A DNA stretch of 64,000 bases from Amycolatopsis anabasis (GCF_009765355.1 NZ_VTHK01000009.1:62001-126000), one strand, 5' to 3'. Counted from the first letter of the stretch, positions 53,512 to 61,970 are shown. Numbers and translations: made by a program. The notes: generated by a model from the letters alone, not told the origin.

Positions 53512-54511
53512 GCAGCGCCTCCCGCGTCGCGGCGACGATGCGCTCGGGCTGGAGCAGCACCTCGTGTTCCAGATGGCGTGCGGTGGGCACGATCGACGGC
53601 CGGGCGCCCACCAGCACGACGCGGTGCCGCAGCCGGGGCCACAGGCGCTCGTACACGCGGTGCGCGACTTCCGCGCCCCAGCCGCCGCCCTCGGTGCCCT
53701 CCTCGGCCACGACCACGAGCCGCGCCTCGCCCAGCAGGTCTTCCAGGGGGCGGATGTCGAACGGGTAGAGCCGGACCGGGGTGATCACCCGGCAGACGAT
53801 CTCGGCTTCGAGGAGCAGGCTGCGCGCCGCGGCCAGCGCGGTGAAGGTCGCTCCGCCCGGGGCGATGAGCACCACGTCCGCGGGGCCCGGCTCGCCCGGC
53901 GAAGAGACCGCGTGGTCCCCGGCGAACTCGAAGGTGAACAGCTCGTCGATCCGGCCCCCGGTGAACCGCCGGCTGCCGTAGAGCCGCTTCTCCTCGAAGA
54001 GCAGTGCCGGCGTGCCCAGGTTGACCAGCTCGTCGAGCAGCGTGCGGTTGTCGTGGAACGGGGTCACCTCGAACAGGCTCAGGTCCGGGATCCCGAGGAA
54101 GTGCTTGTGCACGGCCTGGCTGTGCGTCGGCCCGTACCCGCGGTGCCCGCCGACCGGGCAGCGGATCACCAGGTTCATCGCTTTCGCGTGGCCGTACATG
54201 GAAACGGACTTCGCGGCGAAGTTGCAGATCTGATCGAAGGCGAGCAGTGCGAAGTCGCCGAACATCACCTCGGCGATGACCCGGTTGCCGCACAGGGCCA
54301 GGCCGTTGCACAGGCCGAGGAGCCCGTTTTCGCTGATCGGTGTGCTGAGCACCCGGTCCGGGTACTTCGTGGACAGTCCACGGGAGACTTTGAACGCGCC
54401 GCCGTAGGGATCGGACACGTCCTCGCCCACGAGATACGCGTCGCGGTAATCCGCGAAGACGTGGTGGAGCGCGTCGTTGAGGTTCTCGGCGATCCGGTCA
54501 GCCCCAGCCAT
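53504..54511 (-). CDS. 2-oxoacid dehydrogenase E1 beta subunit
   Basis: A 335-aa transketolase-fold subunit: HVFADYRDAYLVGEDVSDPYGGAFKVSRGLSTKYPDRVLSTPISENGLLGLCNGLALCG, and VIRCPVGGHRGYGPTHSQ with His near the cofactor. C-terminal domain LVVVAEEGTEGGGWGAEVAHRV. Together with the alpha subunit it decarboxylates a 2-oxo acid using thiamine diphosphate. Its start overlaps the E1-alpha stop by 14 nt. Confidence 0.92.
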   Translation of the reverse strand: MAGADRIAENLNDALHHVFADYRDAYLVGEDVSDPYGGAFKVSRGLSTKYPDRVLSTPISENGLLGLCNGLALCGNRVIAEVMFGDFALLAFDQICNFAAKSVSMYGHAKAMNLVIRCPVGGHRGYGPTHSQAVHKHFLGIPDLSLFEVTPFHDNRTLLDELVNLGTPALLFEEKRLYGSRRFTGGRIDELFTFEFAGDHAVSSPGEPGPADVVLIAPGGATFTALAAARSLLLEAEIVCRVITPVRLYPFDIRPLEDLLGEARLVVVAEEGTEGGGWGAEVAHRVYERLWPRLRHRVVLVGARPSIVPTARHLEHEVLLQPERIVAATREALRG

Positions 54512-55454
54512 CGGTCCCCCAGGTCGAAAGTGGCCGTCCGCGGACCTCGCGCACCACGTCCGCCACGGCTTTCCGTTGCCGCTCTTCGGTTTCCGCGAAC
54601 AGGTCCGGGAACGAGCGCTGGTAGTGCCGGTACCAGTCCCGGCGCCGCAGGGAACGCAGCTCCTCCGGCGCCCGGGTGTCGTCCCCCTTGCTGTGCGGGC
54701 CCAGCCGGGGAACCGAGAACTCGAGCACCCCCGGCACCCCGTGCGACCGCACGCGTTCCAGGTCGCCGCGGACGAGTTCGCGGATCCGCCCGACGTCGGG
54801 GGAATCGACCCGGCGGTGCGTCAGGCCGAACGCGGCCGCCCGGCCGCCGATGCTGCCCGCCAGTTGTGCCTCGGTGGGGGAGGACTGCGCGATTCCGTTG
54901 TGCTCCACCACCAGCAGCAGCGGCAACCGCCACAGCGCGGCCATGTTCAGGGCTTCGTAGACCGCGCCCTCGCCCCAGGTGCCGTCCCCGATGAAGGCCA
55001 CGCTCAGCGCGCCCGGGCGGTGGCGTTTGAGGTGCAGCGCCACCCCGGCCGCGACCGGCACGCTCTCGCCCTGGACGCCGGTGGTGAGGAACCCGGCACG
55101 ATGGATGTGCTGGCTGCCCCCGACGCCGTGGCAGACCGCCCCGGCGCGTCCCAGGATCTCCGCGAGCAGGCCCGCGGGATCGCCGAACCGGGCCAGGTAG
55201 TGCCCGTGCCCGCGGTGGTTGCTGAACAAGAAGTCCTCCGGGTGCAGCAGCGTCCGCAGCGCGACCGGCACGTGTTCCTGCCCGATGCAGGTATGGGTGG
55301 TTCCGTTCACCTCACCGGCGGAGAACAGGTCCAGCACGGCCTGCTCGAAGTGCCGGATGAGCAGCAGCAGGTCCAGATCGGACCGGTCCACGTCGGTGGC
55401 GATCGGCCCGCCGGCCTCCCGGCGGCGCTCGGTCGTCGACATCGAGGCCACCAC
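54498..55454 (-). CDS. 2-oxoacid dehydrogenase E1 alpha subunit
   Basis: A 318-aa thiamine diphosphate-binding subunit. The ThDP motif is VAFIGDGTWGEGAVYEALNMAALWRLPLLLVVEHNGIAQS; YLARFGDPAGLLAEILG and GGSQHIHRAGFLTTGVQGESVPVAAGVAL are family blocks. It resembles acetoin/pyruvate-type E1 proteins more than branched-chain E1, but the substrate is not settled. GTG 55454 or ATG 55442 may be the start. The previous methyltransferase stop is 3 nt away. Confidence 0.9.
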   Translation of the reverse strand: MVASMSTTERRREAGGPIATDVDRSDLDLLLLIRHFEQAVLDLFSAGEVNGTTHTCIGQEHVPVALRTLLHPEDFLFSNHRGHGHYLARFGDPAGLLAEILGRAGAVCHGVGGSQHIHRAGFLTTGVQGESVPVAAGVALHLKRHRPGALSVAFIGDGTWGEGAVYEALNMAALWRLPLLLVVEHNGIAQSSPTEAQLAGSIGGRAAAFGLTHRRVDSPDVGRIRELVRGDLERVRSHGVPGVLEFSVPRLGPHSKGDDTRAPEELRSLRRRDWYRHYQRSFPDLFAETEERQRKAVADVVREVRGRPLSTWGTDGWG

Positions 55455-55457
55455 CGG

Positions 55458-56492
55458 CTACCGCGACACGCGTTCCGCGACGAGCACCCGGTACGGCAGC
55501 CCCGGCACGGTCCGGGAAACCGGCTCGCCGAATCCGCTCGCGGCCAGCATGCGCCGGTAGCACTCCGCGGAGTGCACCTCGCCCTCGAAGGTCCACGCGA
55601 GCATCAGGACCGAGAACAGGTGCGGCGCCGGGTCGTCCCCGGGCAACGCGTCATCGGTGGTGAAGCCGACCAGGCCGATCCGGCCGCCGGGCTCGACCAC
55701 CGAGGCCACCCGGGTCAGCAGCGCGGTCGCGCGTTCCTCGGAGAAGTGGTGCAGCACGTTCGTGACCAGGGCGAGGTCGTAGGGCCCGCCGAGCGGTACC
55801 TCGAACATGTCGCCGGCGATCGAATCGGTGCGCGCGGCGACCCCGAACCGTTCGGCGTGGGACGCGGCGACGGCGAGGACGTTCTCCCAGTCGAGTGAGG
55901 TCACGTGCGCCCGCGCGAACCGCCGGGCGACGCTGAACCCGTAGACACCGTGACCGCAGGCCACGTCCAGCACCTTCAACTCGGGCCGGGGAGTCGCCCA
56001 GGGCTCGAGGATGTCGGTGAGGACGTTCGCGGTGGGCTCGGCGACCACCGGGACGTGGGCCGCGAAGTCCTCCCAGTACTCGTATTCCGGGGTTTCCGCG
56101 TGCTCGGCCTGGACGGTGCCACCGCGGCGAACCGCCTCCCCGAGGTTCTTGAGCGCGTCCCATTCCCAGTCGCTGGCGAATACGCGCACCATGTCGCCGA
56201 CGAACTCGGCGCCGCCCGCGGCGAGCAACCGGTCGGCGCCCGGGGCGAGCCAGTAGCACGACCCGTCGCATTCGACGAGGTGGATCGCGGCCAGCGCGTT
56301 GAGCAGGATCCTGGTGCCGCGCGGATCCAGGCCGAGCGCGTCGGCGACCTCGGCGGCCCCGGACGGTCCGGTCGCGAGGCGGTTGAACACGCCCAGTTCG
56401 ACCCCGGTGCGGAGCAGGCTGGTGCGTTTGTACGCCTGCATGATCTGGAACAGGCCGTGTCGCGTGATGGTGGGTGAACTGACGTCGGTCAC
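55458..56492 (-). CDS. O-methyltransferase (third tailoring enzyme)
   Basis: A 344-aa SAM-dependent enzyme with a dimerisation part (TRHGLFQIMQAYKRTSLLRTGVELGVFNRLATGPSGAAEVADALG) and motif I LDVACGHGVYGFSVARRF. It is a divergent branch: the usual GGG is AC here. GTG 56492 has AAGGAG 10 nt upstream; ATG 56519 lacks a well-spaced site. It follows the TcmI-like cyclase by 73 nt and precedes the E1-E2 genes. Confidence 0.82.
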   Translation of the reverse strand: MTDVSSPTITRHGLFQIMQAYKRTSLLRTGVELGVFNRLATGPSGAAEVADALGLDPRGTRILLNALAAIHLVECDGSCYWLAPGADRLLAAGGAEFVGDMVRVFASDWEWDALKNLGEAVRRGGTVQAEHAETPEYEYWEDFAAHVPVVAEPTANVLTDILEPWATPRPELKVLDVACGHGVYGFSVARRFARAHVTSLDWENVLAVAASHAERFGVAARTDSIAGDMFEVPLGGPYDLALVTNVLHHFSEERATALLTRVASVVEPGGRIGLVGFTTDDALPGDDPAPHLFSVLMLAWTFEGEVHSAECYRRMLAASGFGEPVSRTVPGLPYRVLVAERVSR

Positions 56493-56565
56493 GAGTGGGG
56501 TTCTCCTTGTTTCTGGCATTCCTGGCGGGACGCGGAGCGGACGGATCGGCGAAGGCGCGGGCGGC

Positions 56566-56889
56566 TCAGTCCGCTTCCCACGTGTAGAACGCCTCGGCTT
56601 TGGAGTCCTTGAGTTCCGTCCAGTCCGGCGCGTATGGCGTGAGCAGGCCGGACAGGCGGTCGTTCGTCTTCCGGAAGACCGGGTGCTCGCGTGCCCGGTA
56701 GAGGCTGGCCATGATGTCCTCGTCGGCCTCGATCAGATGCAGGTACAGATCGTGGAAACGGAAGAGCGTGCGCCGGTTCGCGCCGATTTCCACCGGCAGG
56801 GTGGTGCGATCATGCTCGGCGAACGCCGCGGCGACCTGCTCCGCGTTCTCCGGGTTCATCCGCATGACCATGAGCGCTCGGTACACCAC
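56566..56889 (-). CDS. TcmI-type polyketide cyclase
   Basis: A 107-aa ferredoxin-like cyclase whose sequence matches TcmI closely: YRALMVMRMNPENAEQVAAAFAEHD, RRTLFRFHDLYLHLIEADEDIMASLYRAREHPVF and LLTPYAPDWTELKDSKAEAFYTWEA. TcmI closes the final ring of the tetracene (Tcm F2 to F1). GTG 56889 has AAGGGGAG 5 nt upstream. It is separated from the upstream ABM gene by a strong hairpin, so its expression may be set separately. Confidence 0.92.
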   Translation of the reverse strand: MVYRALMVMRMNPENAEQVAAAFAEHDRTTLPVEIGANRRTLFRFHDLYLHLIEADEDIMASLYRAREHPVFRKTNDRLSGLLTPYAPDWTELKDSKAEAFYTWEAD

Positions 56890-57028
56890 AACGACTCCCC
56901 TTTTCCTCGCCTGGTTCGGCGGCGACCGTATTCCGCTCGCCGGAGAACCCATCATGCGACGACCGGCTTGAAATCCAGTCGGACGGTGATTGTGCCCGGC
57001 CTGGGGAATGCCCGGTGAGAAATGGCGA

Positions 57029-57060
57029 AGGGGCCGCTCCGCGTTGCCGGAACGGCCCCT
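57029..57060 (-). terminator. Intercistronic hairpin between TcmH-like and TcmI-like genes
   Basis: AGGGGCCG (57029-57036) and CGGCCCCT (57053-57060) pair perfectly; inside, TCCG and CGGA extend the stem with loop CGTTGC. It lies in the 206-nt gap between the ABM stop and the cyclase start, all on the minus strand. It could attenuate or separate two transcripts, or stabilise the upstream mRNA. No T-run follows. Confidence 0.55.
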
Positions 57061-57095
57061 GCACCGCTGTCGGCGGGTGCGTTCGAAATCCTCGG

Positions 57096-57428
57096 TCAGG
57101 CGGTCGTCCTGGCCTCGTCCACATAGGAAACCGTACAGAAGACGGGGTTCGGCTTGGAGATTTCCCGGCAGGCGGCGAAGTGCTCGCGCGCCTTCGGATC
57201 GGCGTGCATGGTGCGGAAATCCGCTTCACTTCGCCACTGCGCGTAATTGATCACACTGGTTCCGTCCAAGCTCAGGTGAATATTCGCGGAAATGTATCCG
57301 GGGAAGTGCTTGACCACTTCCTCGGTGGCCTCCACCAGGATGTCCCGCAGTTTCTCCTGATGCTCCGGTTCCACGGTGAACACGTTGATCAGCGTGAAGA
57401 CCCCGGAGTTCGTGGAAATGGTGCCCAT
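57096..57428 (-). CDS. ABM-type quinone-forming monooxygenase (TcmH type)
   Basis: A 110-aa ABM-family protein: GVFTLINVFTVEPEHQEKLRDILVEATEEVVKHFPGYISANIHLSLDGTSVINYAQWRSEADFRTM. TcmH and ActVA-ORF6 type enzymes oxidise a naphthacenone to a quinone with O2 and no metal or flavin. ATG 57428 starts 13 nt after the FAD monooxygenase stop. It fits a Tcm F1 to Tcm D3-type oxidation. Confidence 0.92.
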   Translation of the reverse strand: MGTISTNSGVFTLINVFTVEPEHQEKLRDILVEATEEVVKHFPGYISANIHLSLDGTSVINYAQWRSEADFRTMHADPKAREHFAACREISKPNPVFCTVSYVDEARTTA

Positions 57429-57441
57429 GATCGGATTCCCC

Positions 57442-59088
57442 CTAACGGCTCCCGGCGATGTCGGCCGTCCTGGCCAGCGTGCGCAGCAGCACGTCGCGCA
57501 GGGTGCTCACCGTGTCGGTGTCCGCGCTCTCCGCCCGCCAGCCGACGAATCCGTCCGGGCGGAGCAGCAAGGCGCCGCTGCTGGTCAGCCCGGTGGTGCC
57601 GAGGAAGGCGCCGTCCGGATCGGCGAGTTCACCGGATTCGCTCACCACGTACGAGGTCAACGGGACGTCGATCTCCTCGGCGACCGTCCGGGCCGCGGTG
57701 ACCCACTCGGCGCCGTCGGGGCCGGTCAGCAGCACGAACGAGGCCACGGCAAGATCCACAGTGGACACTTGGGTTTCGCCGCGCCGGAGCCAGATGTGCG
57801 GCACCCGGTACCCCGGGCGGCCGGTCATCTCGAGCTCCGTCGGGATCGGTTCCGGGTACCTCGGACCGATGACGGCCTTCGAGGTGTACCGGTAGCCGGT
57901 GCTCACCACCGTGGAGTCGCGCATCGCCGCGCGCTGGGTCTCGTTGGCGGAACCGCGGATCGTCTGCCGCATCCATGCCTGCTCGGCGGTGGCCTCGCCC
58001 ACCGGATGACGTTCCTCCTCGTAGGTGTCCAGCAGGTCCTCGCCCGCCCAGCCCTGGAGCACCGCGGCGAGTTTCCACGCGAGGTTGTGCGCGTCCTGGA
58101 TACCGGCGTTCGCGCCGTAGGCGCCGGCTGGCGGGTGGACGTGCGCCGCGTCCCCGGCCAGCAGCACGTGTTGGCTCCGGTACGACTCGGCGACGTTGTG
58201 CGAAAGCTCCCAGGATTTGGTCATCTGCACCTCGAGGTCGAGGTCGGTCGCCCCGGTCGCGGTCCGGATGATCTGCAGGCACCGCTCTTCGGTGAACTCC
58301 GCCGGATCGGTTTTGCGCGGATCGTAGAAGAAGCCGAAGATCCAGCGTTCCTCGTCGAAGCGGTGGAGCATTCCCGGAGCCTCGGGATTCGGCAGGTAGC
58401 AGATGATGAAACGCCGGCCCTGAATGGTGGAATCGAGGTCGGCCTTGAACAGGATGCTCATCACGTGCCCGATCGGGCCGTGTCCCACGCGGCCGATGCC
58501 GAGCGATTCGCGCACCGCGCTGTGCACGCCGTCCGCGGCGATGAGGTACCGGGCGCGAATGGTGGTTCGCTCTTGCGTGGCCTGGTCGAGCACCACGGCG
58601 GTCACGCCGTCCTCGTGCTGTTCGAAGCTCTCCATCCGCGTGTTGAAGTGGACCTGCGCGCCGCGCCGGATCGCCTCGTCGCGGATGATCGGCTCCAGCT
58701 TGTCCTGGCCGCACCAGTACGGCTCGGTCGGGCTGACGTGCCCGATCTCCACCGAAGGTTCCTCGACCACCACCGCGTTCTCGATGTCGGCGATGCTGTT
58801 GGCCCGCAGGATCACCCGGGGGATCTGGTTGGCGGGCTGGCCGAGTTCGCGCCACCGGTGCCCGGCTACGAGTTTCATCCCCTGGCTGACCACGGTCTTT
58901 TCCAGTCCGGCGTTGCGCAGCAGTTCCATCGTTCGGGAGTTCACCCCGGCGGCGCGCAGCAGCACCGCGGTGGTTTCGTGCTTCTCCACGAGGTAGCAGT
59001 CGATTCCGTGCTGGCTGAGGAACAACGCGGAGGACAGTCCGGCCAGTCCGCCGCCCACGATCAATACGGGAACTTCTTTGACTGTCAT
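57442..59088 (-). CDS. FAD-dependent hydroxylase (TcmG type)
   Basis: A 548-aa flavoprotein monooxygenase. Rossmann FAD motif GxGxxG at residues 12-17 (VLIVGGGLAGLSSAL), RTMELLRNAGLE, and the FAD-ribityl motif LLAGDAAHVHPPAGAYGANAGIQDAHNLAWKL. A C-terminal thioredoxin-like domain is present. TcmG hydroxylates the tetracene three times to make Tcm C. In the tcm cluster this gene also leads the operon, as here. ATG 59088. Confidence 0.88.
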   Translation of the reverse strand: MTVKEVPVLIVGGGLAGLSSALFLSQHGIDCYLVEKHETTAVLLRAAGVNSRTMELLRNAGLEKTVVSQGMKLVAGHRWRELGQPANQIPRVILRANSIADIENAVVVEEPSVEIGHVSPTEPYWCGQDKLEPIIRDEAIRRGAQVHFNTRMESFEQHEDGVTAVVLDQATQERTTIRARYLIAADGVHSAVRESLGIGRVGHGPIGHVMSILFKADLDSTIQGRRFIICYLPNPEAPGMLHRFDEERWIFGFFYDPRKTDPAEFTEERCLQIIRTATGATDLDLEVQMTKSWELSHNVAESYRSQHVLLAGDAAHVHPPAGAYGANAGIQDAHNLAWKLAAVLQGWAGEDLLDTYEEERHPVGEATAEQAWMRQTIRGSANETQRAAMRDSTVVSTGYRYTSKAVIGPRYPEPIPTELEMTGRPGYRVPHIWLRRGETQVSTVDLAVASFVLLTGPDGAEWVTAARTVAEEIDVPLTSYVVSESGELADPDGAFLGTTGLTSSGALLLRPDGFVGWRAESADTDTVSTLRDVLLRTLARTADIAGSR

Positions 59089-59150
59089 GCTTTCTTCTCC
59101 ATTGTGAGTGTTGGCTTGTCTGGTTGGAAATCTCGTGGCGCGGTGGTGGA

Positions 59151-60647
59151 TCATTCGCCCGGAGCGGCGGGTTTGGCCCAGGGCCGGACCCGGATGGCGA
59201 GCAAGGCGACGATCCCGGCGACGAGGGCGAAGCCGGCCCCGAGCGCCAGGGCGTCGCCCCAGCCGTGGGTGAGTTCCGCGGCTTCCGCCGCCCGGCGGTC
59301 GGCCCCTTCCACGCCGGTGACGTGGGCGGAGAGGGTGACCATCGCGGCCAGCCCCAGCGAACCGCCGACCTGCTGGCAGCTGTTGAGGACCCCGGAGGCG
59401 ACCCCGGTTTCCCGCGGTTCCACCCCGGAGACCACCGTGACGGTCAGCGGGACGATCGCCGACCCCAGGCCGAGCCCGACCAGGATCAGGGCCGGCAACA
59501 GCAATCCGGCGTAGGTCGAGTTCTCGGACATGAACGACACGTAGAACAGCCCGAGGGCGAGGGAGAACGCGCCGAACGCGATCAGCGGCAGCGGTCCGAT
59601 CCGGCCCAGCAGCCGGGCTCCGACCTGGCTGGCCAGGATCACGCAAGCGGTCGAAGGCAGGAAGGCCAGCCCGGTGGCCAGCGGGCTCAGGCCGAGCACC
59701 TCCTGCGCGAACTGGCTGAAGAAGTAGTACGTCCCCAGCAGCGCCGCGTTGTTGAGCAGGTGCACCACGAAGGCGCCGGACCGGTTGCGGCTGGCGAACA
59801 TCCGCAGCGGCAGCAGCGCGTGTTCGCGACCGCGCTGCAGGAGGATGAATCCGGTGAGCAGCACCACGGCGGCCCCGAAGGACACCAGCGTGCCGGCCGC
59901 CGTCCAGCCGCTGAGCGGTGCGTTGATGAAACCGTTGACCAGCAGGGTGACCCCGGCGGTCACCAGCAGCGCGCTCGGCAGGTCGATCCGGCGGCGGGTG
60001 CGTTGCGGTTCGGCCAGGACCAGCGCCGAGCCGATCAGCACCAGCACCCCGAGCGGGATGTTGATGAAGAAGACCCACCGCCAGGACACCAGATCGGTCA
60101 GCACGCCACCGCCCACCGCACCGACCGCCGCACCGGCCCCGGACACCGCGCCGTAGACGCCGACCGCCCGGTTGCGGGGTTTGCCCTCCGGGAAGGACGT
60201 CGCGACCAGCGCCAGCGCGGTCGGTGACAACAGGGCCGCGCCGAGCCCTTGCCCCGCCCGGCTGGCGATCAGCCACGCCTGGTGGTCGGCGAACCCGCCG
60301 AGCAGCGAGGCCACCACGAACAGGACGGCCCCGGTCTGGAAGACCATCCGCCGGCCGAGCACATCGCCCAGCCGGCCGCCGAGCAGCAGAAAACCGCCGA
60401 ACGCCAGGGTGTAGGCGCTGACCACCCATTGCAGCGTGGTCGCCGTGTAGTGCAACTCGTGCTGGATGCTCGGGATGGCGATCGTGATGATCGTCGTGTC
60501 CAGCACCACCATGAGCTGCGCCCCGGCGAGAACGGTCAGCACCCAGCCGGGGTGGCGAGGACTCGTCGGCTGCCACTGTCCGGCCGCCGCTTCAACCGAT
60601 CCGGATCCGGACACCAGGCACCCTCCCGCCAGATTCTTAGTGGACAT
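59151..60647 (-). CDS. MFS exporter, DHA2 family (TcmA-like)
   Basis: A 498-aa 14-helix transporter: LMVVLDTTIITIAIPSIQHELHYT, TTLQWVVSAYTLAFGGFLLLGGRLGDVLGRRMVF, and motif C-type GAVSGAGAAVGAVGGG. It is likely a self-resistance pump for the cluster product. It is divergent from a TetR regulator, the tcmA-tcmR layout. The ATG at 60647 lies about 160 bp from the TetR start, with a dyad between. Confidence 0.88.
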   Translation of the reverse strand: MSTKNLAGGCLVSGSGSVEAAAGQWQPTSPRHPGWVLTVLAGAQLMVVLDTTIITIAIPSIQHELHYTATTLQWVVSAYTLAFGGFLLLGGRLGDVLGRRMVFQTGAVLFVVASLLGGFADHQAWLIASRAGQGLGAALLSPTALALVATSFPEGKPRNRAVGVYGAVSGAGAAVGAVGGGVLTDLVSWRWVFFINIPLGVLVLIGSALVLAEPQRTRRRIDLPSALLVTAGVTLLVNGFINAPLSGWTAAGTLVSFGAAVVLLTGFILLQRGREHALLPLRMFASRNRSGAFVVHLLNNAALLGTYYFFSQFAQEVLGLSPLATGLAFLPSTACVILASQVGARLLGRIGPLPLIAFGAFSLALGLFYVSFMSENSTYAGLLLPALILVGLGLGSAIVPLTVTVVSGVEPRETGVASGVLNSCQQVGGSLGLAAMVTLSAHVTGVEGADRRAAEAAELTHGWGDALALGAGFALVAGIVALLAIRVRPWAKPAAPGE

Positions 60648-60685
60648 CCCCGTCCCTTATCGGCCAGCGTACGGCGACCGGAAAG

Positions 60686-60708
60686 GAAACGCAAGCGTCC
60701 ACTGTTTC
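60686..60708. promoter_or_regulatory. Candidate operator between exporter and TetR gene
   Basis: GAAAC...GTTTC spans 60686-60708 with 13 bp inside, and ACGC-AA-GCGT (60689-60698) is a second, nested dyad. Located in the divergent spacer, it fits a TetR operator controlling both genes, as in tcmA/tcmR. Confidence 0.5.
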
Positions 60709-60810
60709 GCCGCCGTCGCGTAGGATCGTCGACTCGGGGGCAGTACGGATCGACTCCGGCGGCGTCGATAATGGCTGTGCCGGCGAAACCCCGACGATGA
60801 GAGGCTGCTG

Positions 60811-61416
60811 GTGACTGAGCTCGAGAGTGATCGCGCGGTCCGCACGCGCCGTCGCGGGCAGGTGCTGGAGGAGGCGATCTTCGCCGCGGTCCTGAGTGAA
60901 CTGGCCGAGCGCGGCTACGGCACGCTGAGCATGGAGGGCGTGGCCGAAGCCGCCGGCACCGGCAAGTCGGCGCTCTACCGGCGCTGGAAGTCCAAACAGG
61001 ACCTGGTGCTCGACACGCTCATCCACACCCTCCCCAGCACCACCGTGCGGGCCAAGGACACCGGCGAACTGCGTGGCGACCTCACCTTCCTGCTCGGCCG
61101 GATGTCCCGGGTCATGGAGACCCCGGTGGGGCAGGTGATGCGTTCGGTCATCGCGGAGGGGGATCGCCAGCCGCAGATCGTGCACGCCGTCGACGACACC
61201 TTGATCCAACCGCGCATCAAGCTGATCTACGACGCGTTCGTGCGGGCCGCCGAACGCGGCGAGATCGAAACGGCGGAGGGCACGTGGATCATCGCCCGGA
61301 CCGGTCCGGCGCTGATCATCCAGCAACTCCTGCTGACCGGACGGCCACCGGACCGGGCCGGGGTGGCGGAGATGATCGACAAGGTGATCTTTCCCGCGCT
61401 GGGACTGCCGCGGTAA
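60811..61416 (+). CDS. TetR-family repressor (TcmR-like)
   Basis: A 201-aa regulator with the TetR helix-turn-helix at its start (FAAVLSELAERGYGTLSMEGVAEAAGTGKSALYRRWKSKQDLVLDTL) and a TetR_C_11-type ligand domain. Divergent from the exporter, it probably represses it until the polyketide binds. GTG 60811 has GAGAGG upstream. Confidence 0.9.
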   Translation: MTELESDRAVRTRRRGQVLEEAIFAAVLSELAERGYGTLSMEGVAEAAGTGKSALYRRWKSKQDLVLDTLIHTLPSTTVRAKDTGELRGDLTFLLGRMSRVMETPVGQVMRSVIAEGDRQPQIVHAVDDTLIQPRIKLIYDAFVRAAERGEIETAEGTWIIARTGPALIIQQLLLTGRPPDRAGVAEMIDKVIFPALGLPR

Positions 61417-61498
61417 CCGCCCCAGCACGGCTGGCCCGAAGCTCACGCGGCCGACGACATGCTCGGTGCGACCGAAGAGGCCGATCCGAGGAGCAGAC

Positions 61499-61930
61499 AT
61501 GTCGTCCACCCGATCCCTGGCCGCCGTGGGAGCGCTCACCGCGGCCGCCCTGTGCGTGCCGGTGCAGCCCGCTGCCGCCGCACTGCCCGGCTGCCACACG
61601 CTGGCCGGCGGAACCTGGGCGGCCACCACGGACGCGGGCACCGGCGAGCCGCTGACCTCCGACTTCGTCTTCCACCGGGACCGCACGCTGACCTTGCGCA
61701 CGGCCGAAGGGGTGCCGGGGCACGGAAGGTGGAGCGGCGGCCGGAGTTTCGCCTTCGACGCCGAGCATCCGGACACCTGGAACGGGGTGAGCGGCACCGT
61801 GTTCATCCACGAGGAGGGCACGTTGCGCTGCGACGAGTTCCAGGCCGCCGGCACCACGCGGTTCGTCAGCTCGACCGGGCAGGAGATCGCCCGGATTCCC
61901 ATCACCACCACCGCGGTACGGCACCGCTGA
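61499..61930 (+). CDS. Small secreted protein of unknown function
   Basis: A 143-aa protein with a signal peptide (about 1-26, AAAA-LP). The mature part has one Cys pair (Cys near 31 and 113), and a lipocalin-like strand pattern (GGTWAATTDAGTGEPLTSDFVFHRDRTLTLRTAEGVPGHGRW). It is not clearly part of the cluster. ATG 61499 has GAGGAGC upstream. A 15-bp hairpin follows the stop. Confidence 0.65.
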   Translation: MSSTRSLAAVGALTAAALCVPVQPAAAALPGCHTLAGGTWAATTDAGTGEPLTSDFVFHRDRTLTLRTAEGVPGHGRWSGGRSFAFDAEHPDTWNGVSGTVFIHEEGTLRCDEFQAAGTTRFVSSTGQEIARIPITTTAVRHR

Positions 61931-61932
61931 CC

Positions 61933-61968
61933 GCCGTCCGGCCGGGCGGAACAGCCCGGCCGGACGGC
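61933..61968. terminator. Strong bidirectional terminator hairpin
   Basis: GCCGTCCGGCCGGGC and GCCCGGCCGGACGGC form a perfect 15-bp stem with a 6-nt loop (GGAACA), between two convergent genes. It starts 3 nt after the stop of the secreted-protein gene and ends 3 nt before the next gene's stop. Confidence 0.85.
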
Positions 61969-61970
61969 CG

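Noticed and set aside
57442..60576. A 1044-residue fusion of exporter and FAD hydroxylase in one frame
   Set aside because: The open frame joins by chance across the gap; the hydroxylase has its own ATG at 59088 and the exporter lies in another frame.
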